Shown piece by piece: positions 5,754-12,554 of a DNA stretch of 12,554 bases (its first letter is position 1; each line of letters starts with the position of its first letter). The stretch is from an uncultured Bacteroidales bacterium (GTDB lineage: Bacteria > Bacteroidota > Bacteroidia > Bacteroidales > WCHB1-69). The notes below the pieces were generated by a model. It ran no database searches. It worked only from the letters and a program-made list of their open reading frames with translations, and was not told the DNA's origin. The stretch is taken from assembly GCA_946407715.1 (NCBI GenBank), contig CAMJPH010000072.1, positions 1-12,554 of the forward strand, given 5' to 3'. Both the position numbers and the translations under genes were made by a program.

Positions 5754-8700
5754 ATGAGTAAGTTTACCCACCTTCATGTGCATACGCAGTATTCCATCCT
5801 GGACGGTATGTCCGACATCACCGCTTTGGTGGACAAATGTCTCGCCAGCGGCATGAATTCCTTAGCCATCACGGACCACGGAGTGATGTACGGCATCAAG
5901 GAGTTTTCCGATGTGGTCAGCAAAAAGAATGGGAAGGTGAAGGATGAAATCAAGGCGTTGGAAAAACAGTTAGGTGAGTTGACGGATGAAGCGGAAATCG
6001 CGGATTGTCAGCAGAAAATATCGGATTTGAAACAGAAAATCTTCAAACCGATTTTCGGTTGCGAGGCATACGTGGCACGCAAGACCAATACCAATCCGGA
6101 GGGCAGCCGTCTTGTGCATGAGCATAAGGAGAACGGCAGCGGTTATCACCTGATTCTACTGGCCAAGAATGAGATAGGATATCACAACCTTTGCAAGATT
6201 ATTTCACTGGCGTGGATTGACGGCAAATACTACCGTCCGCGCATCGACCGCGCCCTTTTGGAGCAGTATCATGAGGGGTTGATTGTCTCCTCCGCATGTC
6301 TCGCCGGCGAGGTGCCGAAAAACATCACCGACGGCAATTACGAAAAAGCCAAAGAGGCAGTGATGTGGTTCAAAAACATCTTTGGTGATGACTACTATCT
6401 TGAATTACAGCGACATAAGACGGACAAACCGGGCGGAGACCGTAGCGTTTATGAGCAGCAGAAAATAGCCAACGAAGGGATTTTGCGGCTGGCTGCGGAG
6501 ACTAACACGAAGGTGATTGCCACGAACGATGTCCACTTTGTGAACGAGGAGGATGGCGAGGCGCACGACCGGCTGATCTGTCTCAGCACGGGCAAGAAAT
6601 ACGAGGACACCGACCGTATGCACTACACCAAGCAGGAGTGGTTGAAAACGCCTGAGGAGATGGCCGCCATCTTCGAGGATGTGCCCGAGGCGTTGGCCAA
6701 CACGCAAGAGATTGTCGATAAAGTGGAGACATACGCGCTGAAACACGCCCCCATCATGCCGATGTTCGAGATCCCTGAGGAGTTCGGCACTGTGGAAAGC
6801 TACAAGCAGCGTTTTTCTGAAGAAGATCTCCGTGCCGAGTTCGAGAGCGGAGAGGGTGGGGAAGGCCGCATTGAGAAATTAGGCGGTCTGGAGCGCGTCT
6901 ATCGTATCAAATTGGAGGCCGACTACCTGAAAAAGCTGACCATGGAGGGTGCTGTGCAGCGTTACGGCGATCCTGTGGATCCCGAAATCCTCGAACGCAT
7001 CGAGTTCGAGTTGAGCGTGATGCGCAACATGGGTTTCCCGGGCTACTTCCTCATCGTGCAGGACTTCATCGCGGCAGCCCGCAAAATGGGCGTTTCCGTG
7101 GGCCCGGGACGTGGCTCCGCTGCCGGATCGGTGGTCGCCTACTGCTTGAGAATCACCGATGTGGATCCGCTCAAATACGACCTTCTGTTCGAGCGTTTCC
7201 TCAACCCCGACCGTATTTCCCTTCCCGATATCGATGTCGATTTCGATGATGAGGGACGTTATAAGATTCTCAACTGGATTATCCAAAAATACGGCAAGGA
7301 GAAGGTGGCGCACATCATCACCTACGGCACCATGGCCACCAAATCGAGCTTGAAGGACGTGGCCCGCGTGCACGACCTGCCCATCCCCGAGTCTGACCGG
7401 CTCACCAAGATGATTCCGGTCAAGCTGCCGGAAGACCCGAAAACGCACAAGGCCCCGAAGGTGAACATCAAGAACTGTCTGGCGAATGTGCCGGAGTTCA
7501 AGGCCGCCTACGACGGCAATCCGAAACTTCATGACATTATCGACTACGCCTCCAAGCTGGAAGGCACAGTGCGTCAAGTGGGTATCCACGCTTGCGGTGT
7601 CATCATCGGCGCCGACGACCTCACCAAGTTCGCCCCGCTTTCCACTGTGGAGGACAAAGAGGCGAAAGAGGACATCATCGTCACGCAGTATGAAGGATCG
7701 GTCATTGAGGACGTGGGGCTCATCAAGATGGACTTCCTCGGCCTCTCCACCCTTACCATCCTCAAGGAGGCCATCTCCAACATCAAGAAATCCAAAGGGA
7801 TAGACATAGACATTGACCATATTCCGTTGGACGACCCGCTTACGTACCAGCTCTTCTGCGACGGCGACACCGTGGGCACGTTCCAGTTTGAATCCGGCGG
7901 TATGCAGAAGTACTTGCGAGAGCTGCAACCCTCTACGTTTGAGGACCTTATCGCTATGAACGCGCTTTACCGCCCGGGTCCTATGGACTACATCCCGCAG
8001 TTCATCGACCGCAAGCAGGGTCGCGAGCCCATTGTCTATGATATCCCCGTAATGGAGAAATACCTGAAAGACACTTACGGCATCACAGTTTATCAGGAGC
8101 AGGTGATGCTGCTGTCGCGATTGTTGGCCAACTTCACCCGTGGCGAGTCCGACACGTTGCGTAAGGCGATGGGTAAGAAGCTGAAAGACAAGCTGGATGC
8201 GTTGAAACCCAAGTTTATCGATGGTGGTAAGGCCAACGGTCACGATGAGAAAACGTTGGAGAAGATCTGGGCAGACTGGGAGAAGTTCGCCTCGTACGCC
8301 TTCAACAAGTCGCATGCCACTTGTTACTCGTGGGTCGCCTACCAAACTGCCTATCTCAAAGCGCATTACCGCGCCGAGTTCATGGCCGCCAACTTGACGA
8401 ACAGCGTCACGGACATCAAAAAGATAACCGTTTTCATCGACGACTGCCAGAAGAGCGGCATCACCGTCAAGGGACCGGATATCAACGAGTCGGACGAGAC
8501 GTTCACCGTCAACAAAGACGGCGATATCCGTTTCGGATTGGCAGCGTTGAAGGGTGTCGGCTTCAGTGCGGCGAGCAGCATCGTGGAGGAGCGCAACGCC
8601 CACGGTCCATACACCAGCATCATGGACTTCTTCGAGCGGGTGAACCTCGGCAGCTGCAACAAGCGCTGTCTCGAATCCTTGGCCTACGCCGGCGCTTTCG

Positions 8701-9578
8701 ACTGTTTCCCCGATGTCCACCGGGCGCAGTATTTCATTGTCAACGACAAAGGCCGGAACACCATTGACATGCTCATCTCCAGAGCCACTGCCAAGGAGAA
8801 AAACGCTTCGCAGATAGACATGTTCGCTGAGATGGCGGGTGATGGCGGCGGTGCGGTGGAGGATTCGTTCTCCTTCCCGCAATGCGACCCGTGGAACTAC
8901 TACGACCAGCTCAAGTACGAAAAAGAGGTGGCGGGATTCTTCATTTCGGGCCATCCGCTGAAAGAGTACCAGGTGATTATCGACAGTTTTTCGAATACGG
9001 AGCTCTCGCAGTTGGATGACACGGATTTCCTGTCCCACACGGTGCAGGGCGGCAAGGGGTTGATGTTCGCGGGCATTGTGAGCAGTGTGATGAGCGGCAT
9101 AAGCAAGACGGGCAACCCTTACGGCAAAGTCGTTTTGGAGGACCACAATGGTACATGGACATGGTTCTTGCGTGGCTCCAACTTCGAGAAATACGAGTGG
9201 CTGCTGAAAGTCGGCAACCGCATTTTCGTCAATGCCTCCGTGAAGCAGAATTCTTGGAAAGACAAAACAACCCAGCAGGAAGTGGTGCGTTACGACATCA
9301 ATCCCGTCTATATCTATCCGTTGAACGAGGTCTATGAGAAGATGTGCAAGGGGGTGCAGCTGCAGTTGCAATTGGGGGACATTACAGGTGCGTTAGCTTT
9401 GCAAATCAAAGATTTGTTAGACAAAAATTCAGGTAAGGCTCCCTTCAACATTCGCATTTTCGAGAAAGGCAAGGTGTTCTACACCGACTTCTTCAACTTC
9501 GCAGCGAAGGTGAATCCTGAGGAGTTTGTGCGACATTTCTCGCTTCCGGTGGAGTATAAATTGGTGCTGGAAGGGTAG
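5754..9578 (+). CDS. dnaE: DNA polymerase III alpha subunit
   Basis: This 1274-residue replicative polymerase starts at ATG 5754; an in-frame TTG two codons earlier is less likely. Domains in order: PHP (about 1-290) with HLHVHTQYS, TDHG, GCEAY, ACLAGEV and NDVHF; palm and fingers with GPGRGSAAGSVVAY (450-463), PDIDVDFDD (491-499) and MDFLGL (659-664), giving the catalytic set D492, D494, D660 by analogy with E. coli D401, D403, D555; then YRPGPMDYIP and the AFNKSHA region. QIDMF at 1020-1024 matches the internal beta-clamp-binding motif, and an OB fold follows at about 1100-1180. A charged, probably coiled-coil insertion at about 57-93 interrupts the PHP domain, as I remember for Bacteroidetes DnaE. 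It has its own promoter; hisS follows after 62 nt. No intein or frameshift was seen. Confidence 0.98.
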   Translation: MSKFTHLHVHTQYSILDGMSDITALVDKCLASGMNSLAITDHGVMYGIKEFSDVVSKKNGKVKDEIKALEKQLGELTDEAEIADCQQKISDLKQKIFKPIFGCEAYVARKTNTNPEGSRLVHEHKENGSGYHLILLAKNEIGYHNLCKIISLAWIDGKYYRPRIDRALLEQYHEGLIVSSACLAGEVPKNITDGNYEKAKEAVMWFKNIFGDDYYLELQRHKTDKPGGDRSVYEQQKIANEGILRLAAETNTKVIATNDVHFVNEEDGEAHDRLICLSTGKKYEDTDRMHYTKQEWLKTPEEMAAIFEDVPEALANTQEIVDKVETYALKHAPIMPMFEIPEEFGTVESYKQRFSEEDLRAEFESGEGGEGRIEKLGGLERVYRIKLEADYLKKLTMEGAVQRYGDPVDPEILERIEFELSVMRNMGFPGYFLIVQDFIAAARKMGVSVGPGRGSAAGSVVAYCLRITDVDPLKYDLLFERFLNPDRISLPDIDVDFDDEGRYKILNWIIQKYGKEKVAHIITYGTMATKSSLKDVARVHDLPIPESDRLTKMIPVKLPEDPKTHKAPKVNIKNCLANVPEFKAAYDGNPKLHDIIDYASKLEGTVRQVGIHACGVIIGADDLTKFAPLSTVEDKEAKEDIIVTQYEGSVIEDVGLIKMDFLGLSTLTILKEAISNIKKSKGIDIDIDHIPLDDPLTYQLFCDGDTVGTFQFESGGMQKYLRELQPSTFEDLIAMNALYRPGPMDYIPQFIDRKQGREPIVYDIPVMEKYLKDTYGITVYQEQVMLLSRLLANFTRGESDTLRKAMGKKLKDKLDALKPKFIDGGKANGHDEKTLEKIWADWEKFASYAFNKSHATCYSWVAYQTAYLKAHYRAEFMAANLTNSVTDIKKITVFIDDCQKSGITVKGPDINESDETFTVNKDGDIRFGLAALKGVGFSAASSIVEERNAHGPYTSIMDFFERVNLGSCNKRCLESLAYAGAFDCFPDVHRAQYFIVNDKGRNTIDMLISRATAKEKNASQIDMFAEMAGDGGGAVEDSFSFPQCDPWNYYDQLKYEKEVAGFFISGHPLKEYQVIIDSFSNTELSQLDDTDFLSHTVQGGKGLMFAGIVSSVMSGISKTGNPYGKVVLEDHNGTWTWFLRGSNFEKYEWLLKVGNRIFVNASVKQNSWKDKTTQQEVVRYDINPVYIYPLNEVYEKMCKGVQLQLQLGDITGALALQIKDLLDKNSGKAPFNIRIFEKGKVFYTDFFNFAAKVNPEEFVRHFSLPVEYKLVLEG

Positions 9579-9599
9579 AGAGCCATTAGCCAAAAGCAA
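9579..9599 (+). repeat. Heptamer array, three units of NNAGCCA type, directly after the dnaE stop
   Basis: Three phased units, AGAGCCA, TTAGCCA and AAAGCAA, begin at the base after the dnaE TAG. They match the unit family at 1827-1854. The array ends 7 nt before the hisS -7 element and so occupies the -33 region of that promoter. Confidence 0.65.
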
Positions 9600-9606
9600 A
9601 AAAATG

Positions 9607-9614
9607 TATCTTTG
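9607..9614 (+). promoter_or_regulatory. Bacteroidetes -7 element for hisS
   Basis: TATCTTTG matches TAnnTTTG exactly, 26 nt before the hisS ATG, giving a leader of about 20 nt. The -33 region is taken up by the heptamer array and has no TTTG. Confidence 0.75.
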
Positions 9615-9640
9615 CAGATTGTTTTGAAATATAGAAAATT

Positions 9641-11002
9641 ATGGTAAAACCCTCGATTCCAAAAGGCACACGCGATTTCACGCCCGTCGAGATGATGCGG
9701 CGCAACTATATCTTTGACACCATCCGCAAGGTCTTCCACAAGCACGCCTGTCTCCCCATCGAAACCCCGGCAATGGAGAATCTCTCCACTCTCATGGGCA
9801 AGTACGGCGAGGAAGGTGACCGTCTGCTTTTCAAGATTCTGAACTCCGGCGATTTCACCAAAGGGGTTGATTTCCAAGATGAAACACAAAGCACGAACAA
9901 GTTAGCGGCACAGCTTTGCGAAAAAGGTCTCCGCTATGATTTGACCGTTCCTTTCGCCCGTTTCATCGTGCAACACCAGAGCGAGTTGACGTTCCCGTTC
10001 AAACGCTACCAGATGCAGCCTGTGTGGCGCGCCGACCGCCCGCAGAAAGGCCGTTACCGCGAGTTCTACCAGTGCGATGTTGATATCATCGGCAGTAACT
10101 CTTTGCTCAACGAGGCCGAACTGGTGGAAATAACCGACGAGGTGTTCCGCGCTTTCGGAATCAACATCGTCATGAAAATCAACAACCGTAAGATACTCAG
10201 TGGCATCGCCGAGATTTTCTGCAACGCCGACCAAGTGACCGACCTATGTGTCGCCCTCGACAAGCTCGACAAAATCGGACGCGAGGCCGTCTGCGCCGAG
10301 ATGCTGGAACGCGGCATCTCGCAGGAATCCATCGACGGGCTGTCACCACTGTTCGAGCTCAATGGCTTGTCCAATGAGGAGGTCTTGCAGAAGCTGGAAC
10401 TGATGTTGGCCGGTTCCGAAACCGGACTTCAAGGTGTGGCTGAGTTGCGAAAAGTGTTAGATTATGTGGCAAAAATGCAGATAACCACACATTTGGAGAT
10501 AGATGTGACGCTTGCTCGCGGTCTGAACTACTACACAGGAGCCATCTTTGAGATTAAGGCATTGGATGTGGCGATGGGCAGCATCTCCGGTGGTGGACGC
10601 TACGACAACCTCACCGGCATCTTCGGCCTGAAGAACATGTCGGGTGTTGGTATTTCCTACGGAGCCGAGCGCATCTATGATGTTCTCAACGAACTGAACC
10701 TTTTCCCGCAGCACATCCTCACGCCGATCACAGCTATGTTCGTGAATTTCGGCGGCGATGATGAGATTTATGCCCTGAAAGGCTTGAAAACGCTCCGCGA
10801 TGCTGGTGTTCCGGCGGAAATATACCCCGACAGCGCGAAAATTGGCAAGCAGATGAACTACGCTAACGCCAAGGGCATCCCATACGTCATCATGGCCGGC
10901 GAGAACGAACGTAACCAAGGTGTTTATACGCTGAAGAACATGCAGACCGGCGAACAAAAGGCCGTGACGATTGATGAGGTTGTCGGGATTGTTAACTCAT
11001 AA
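9641..11002 (+). CDS. hisS: Histidyl-tRNA synthetase
   Basis: HisRS charges tRNA-His with histidine in the cytoplasm. The 453-residue length suits the Bacteroidetes form. The class II motifs are all present: motif 1 region with KGTRDF (8-13) and IETPAMENL; motif 2 from [13 protein letters not shown] (120-132) through [10 protein letters not shown], with R130 as the ATP-contacting Arg; the histidine-specific [10 protein letters not shown] (291-300) with R293; and motif 3 with GGGRYD (317-322) and GISYGAERI. Asn in RGLNYYTG, where many bacteria have Asp, is a variant I remember from Bacteroidetes and eukaryotic-like HisRS. The C-terminal anticodon-binding domain (about 360-453) is complete. The gene has its own -7 element, and the DUF389 gene follows 37 nt later. 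Confidence 0.98.
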   Translation: MVKPSIPKGTRDFTPVEMMRRNYIFDTIRKVFHKHACLPIETPAMENLSTLMGKYGEEGDRLLFKILNSGDFTKGVDFQDETQSTNKLAAQLCEKGLRYDLTVPFARFIVQHQSELTFPFKRYQMQPVWRADRPQKGRYREFYQCDVDIIGSNSLLNEAELVEITDEVFRAFGINIVMKINNRKILSGIAEIFCNADQVTDLCVALDKLDKIGREAVCAEMLERGISQESIDGLSPLFELNGLSNEEVLQKLELMLAGSETGLQGVAELRKVLDYVAKMQITTHLEIDVTLARGLNYYTGAIFEIKALDVAMGSISGGGRYDNLTGIFGLKNMSGVGISYGAERIYDVLNELNLFPQHILTPITAMFVNFGGDDEIYALKGLKTLRDAGVPAEIYPDSAKIGKQMNYANAKGIPYVIMAGENERNQGVYTLKNMQTGEQKAVTIDEVVGIVNS

Positions 11003-11025
11003 TTCATGACCCATAATTCATAATT
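10998..11025 (+). repeat. Heptamer array, four units of CATAATT type, overlapping the hisS stop
   Basis: Four exactly phased 7-bp units: CATAATT at the first, third and fourth positions and CATGACC at the second. The first unit contains the hisS stop codon TAA. The array takes up most of the 37-nt gap before the DUF389 gene. Confidence 0.8.
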
Positions 11026-11039
11026 AGCCTGTCCCGAAT

Positions 11040-12446
11040 ATGGAAGACGAGAACCAAACCCCAGTCAAAAGGCCCCGTCCATTTCGCGTGTGGATACGGA
11101 AGTTTTGGTACGATGTGTTGGCTTTTACCCAATTGAAAGAGGATACGGATTACGAGGCTACGGTCAAGTATATTTCCAGCAGCGTGGAGTTCCGCGGGGT
11201 CAACCTGTGGGTGTTAGCTTTCGCTATTATTGTGGCTTCTGTCGGGTTGAATGTGAATTCCACAGCGGTCATCATCGGTGCCATGTTGATTTCGCCGATT
11301 ATGGGTCCTATTTTGGGGGTGGGGCTCTCCATCGGCACCTTGGACGAGGAGTTGCTCAGGCGGTCGTTGCGTAATTTTCTTATCATGGTGGCCATCAGTT
11401 TGGTGACTTCCACATTGTATTTCCTGATCTCGCCGTTGAGTGAGGCCCAGTCGGAGTTGTTGGCGCGCACGCGGCCCACGATTTTCGATGTCATCATCGC
11501 CTTTTTTGGCGGTTTGGCTGGTATCGTGGCCACTTCACGCAAGACACAGCCTTTTACGGTGATTTCCGGTGTGGCCATCGCTACCGCGCTGATGCCGCCG
11601 CTCTGCACCGCTGGTTATGGCTTGGCAACGTGGCAGATACGGTATTTCGGCGGGGCGGCATACCTCTTCTTCATCAATTCTTTTTTCATAGCATTGGCCA
11701 CGTTCATCATAGTGCGGTTCCTTAAATTCCCGCAAAAACGTTACCTGAACTCAACACGTCTCAACGCGGTGAAGCGCATGATGTACATTTTTGCAGTTTT
11801 GGTGATGATTCCCAGCGTTTTCATGGCCATCAACCTCGTGCGCGAATCTTCTTTTAACTCTCAGGCCATCAAGTTTGTGCATGACATTCAACAGACATCC
11901 TACTTTGAAAATGTGCAACTTATTGATGCACAGCGCGATTACGAGAAAAAAGAGCAGACAGTTACGCTAAGAGTCATCGGAAAGCAGCTGACGGTGGAGG
12001 ATATCGCACGGATGCAGAATGTTATGCGGACAGAATATGGCCTTGACCGCGCCAAATTAGTCATTAAGCAGACCGAAGGTGTGCTTGACATCACGCAACA
12101 GACACAGTTGGTGGAAGATCTTATTGAGAAGAAAGATGCTGTTATAAACAGTCAGGATTCCACGATAGTGGCATTGCGTGCCCAACTTGACAAACTGACT
12201 GGCTCCTCCGAAAACACCAAGCAGGTCGTCAGAGAAATAAAATCGCAGCATGCAGAAATACAGCAGGTAGCTATTGTTGAGATGCAGTGTTACGATGCTG
12301 ACAGTCTCACCTCAGTGCCCATGCCGGTGATTTATTTGAAGTGGAAAGATGGCAGAAACCATCCAGAAGCTGAACGCCGGTTGCTGCAGTGGCTTAAAAT
12401 CAGATTGAATGTTGAAGATATTGAAATAGTGGCAGTTAGGGATTAA
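11040..12446 (+). CDS. DUF389 integral membrane protein with a long C-terminal domain
   Basis: The 468-residue product belongs to the DUF389 (TIGR00341-like) membrane family, judged from VNLWVLAFAIIVASVGL, then AVIIGAMLISPIMGPI (76-91) and IATALMPPLCTAGYGL (180-195). About seven membrane segments can be placed near 55-70, 75-97, 112-131, 149-165, 173-193, 203-227 and 247-267. Residues 268-468 are soluble and include a probable coiled coil (about 350-405) and a mixed C-terminal part with PMPVIYLKWKDG. Many relatives end soon after the membrane region, so this tail stands out. The biochemical function of the family is not established to my knowledge; a transport role is only a guess. It probably shares the hisS transcript, since no -7 element lies in the gap. 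The ATG at 11040 has no clear Shine-Dalgarno. Confidence 0.9.
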   Translation: MEDENQTPVKRPRPFRVWIRKFWYDVLAFTQLKEDTDYEATVKYISSSVEFRGVNLWVLAFAIIVASVGLNVNSTAVIIGAMLISPIMGPILGVGLSIGTLDEELLRRSLRNFLIMVAISLVTSTLYFLISPLSEAQSELLARTRPTIFDVIIAFFGGLAGIVATSRKTQPFTVISGVAIATALMPPLCTAGYGLATWQIRYFGGAAYLFFINSFFIALATFIIVRFLKFPQKRYLNSTRLNAVKRMMYIFAVLVMIPSVFMAINLVRESSFNSQAIKFVHDIQQTSYFENVQLIDAQRDYEKKEQTVTLRVIGKQLTVEDIARMQNVMRTEYGLDRAKLVIKQTEGVLDITQQTQLVEDLIEKKDAVINSQDSTIVALRAQLDKLTGSSENTKQVVREIKSQHAEIQQVAIVEMQCYDADSLTSVPMPVIYLKWKDGRNHPEAERRLLQWLKIRLNVEDIEIVAVRD

Positions 12447-12449
12447 GTG

Positions 12450-12480
12450 CTGAAATCGGTGTTTTCAGTTATAATCTTTT
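12450..12480 (+). terminator. Possible terminator between convergent genes
   Basis: CTGAAA (12450-12455) pairs with TTTCAG (12463-12468) around a 7-nt loop, followed by an AT-rich stretch ending in TTTT at 12477-12480. The stem is short. Its position, starting 4 nt after one stop codon and reaching another on the opposite strand, suits a shared terminator. Confidence 0.35.
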
Positions 12481-12554
12481 AGTTACCCATGTTTCCGTTG
12501 CCACCGCCTTCGCTGGCCGCACCTTGACGTGCCTGGTTCTCTAACTCCATCTTT
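12479..12554 (-). CDS. C-terminal end of an unidentified minus-strand gene
   Basis: Only the last 24 codons and the TAA stop (12479-12481) are visible. The tail begins KMELENQARQ and ends in a Gly/Asn-rich stretch (EGGGNGNMGN), which looks like a helix followed by a flexible, low-complexity end. It converges on the DUF389 gene with a 32-nt gap. The higher GC and the single open frame running to the window edge support a real gene, but the protein family cannot be told from this much. Confidence 0.55.
   Translation of the reverse strand, partial: KMELENQARQGAASEGGGNGNMGN

Noticed and set aside
6879..9371. An 830-codon open frame on the minus strand opposite dnaE
   Set aside because: The plus strand encodes DnaE with all its motifs across the same span. 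Long antisense frames arise from codon bias in conserved GC-rich genes, and this one shows no recognisable domain, promoter or signal.

Overview
The window looks like chromosomal DNA from a member of the Bacteroidetes, most likely an uncultured Bacteroidales. Three things point there. Five genes are preceded by perfect matches to the Bacteroidetes -7 promoter element TAnnTTTG, and most starts lack a strong Shine-Dalgarno sequence. The DnaE and HisRS proteins have the form I remember from that phylum, including a charged insertion in the DnaE PHP domain and RGLNYYTG in HisRS. The lipoproteins also have typical Bacteroidetes signal peptides. No phage, IS, CRISPR or RNA gene was seen.

Layout. 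From 1 to 3854 there are two minus-strand genes for exported proteins: an M13 zinc metallopeptidase cut off by the window start just after its HEMTH motif, and a 665-residue exported protein that looks like a right-handed beta-helix. From 4046 to 12446 six plus-strand genes follow: cytidine deaminase (cdd), a small DUF4878-like lipoprotein, a YiiX/NlpC-P60-like lipoprotein hydrolase, the replicative polymerase dnaE, histidyl-tRNA synthetase hisS, and a DUF389 membrane protein. At 12479-12554 the last 24 codons of a convergent minus-strand gene enter the window.

Transcription. cdd, dnaE and hisS each have their own -7 element, as do the two minus-strand genes. The lipoprotein and YiiX-like genes are 14 nt apart and probably share a transcript. 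The DUF389 gene, 37 nt behind hisS with no -7 element, probably follows hisS. The genes do not form one pathway: nucleotide salvage, replication and translation housekeeping sit beside envelope proteins.

The most unusual feature is in the gaps. Every intergenic gap of 37 nt or more holds a short phased array of degenerate 7-bp units (6-bp in one case). The unit differs from gap to gap (NAAGTCN, NNAGCCA, ATAACCN, WAWYCAC, CATAATT), but all can be rotated to a common skeleton C-A-N-W-A-N-Y, and all lie on the plus strand whatever the direction of the flanking genes. I know no named element that fits. This is the best candidate in the window for something undescribed, though neutral microsatellite-like growth is a serious alternative.
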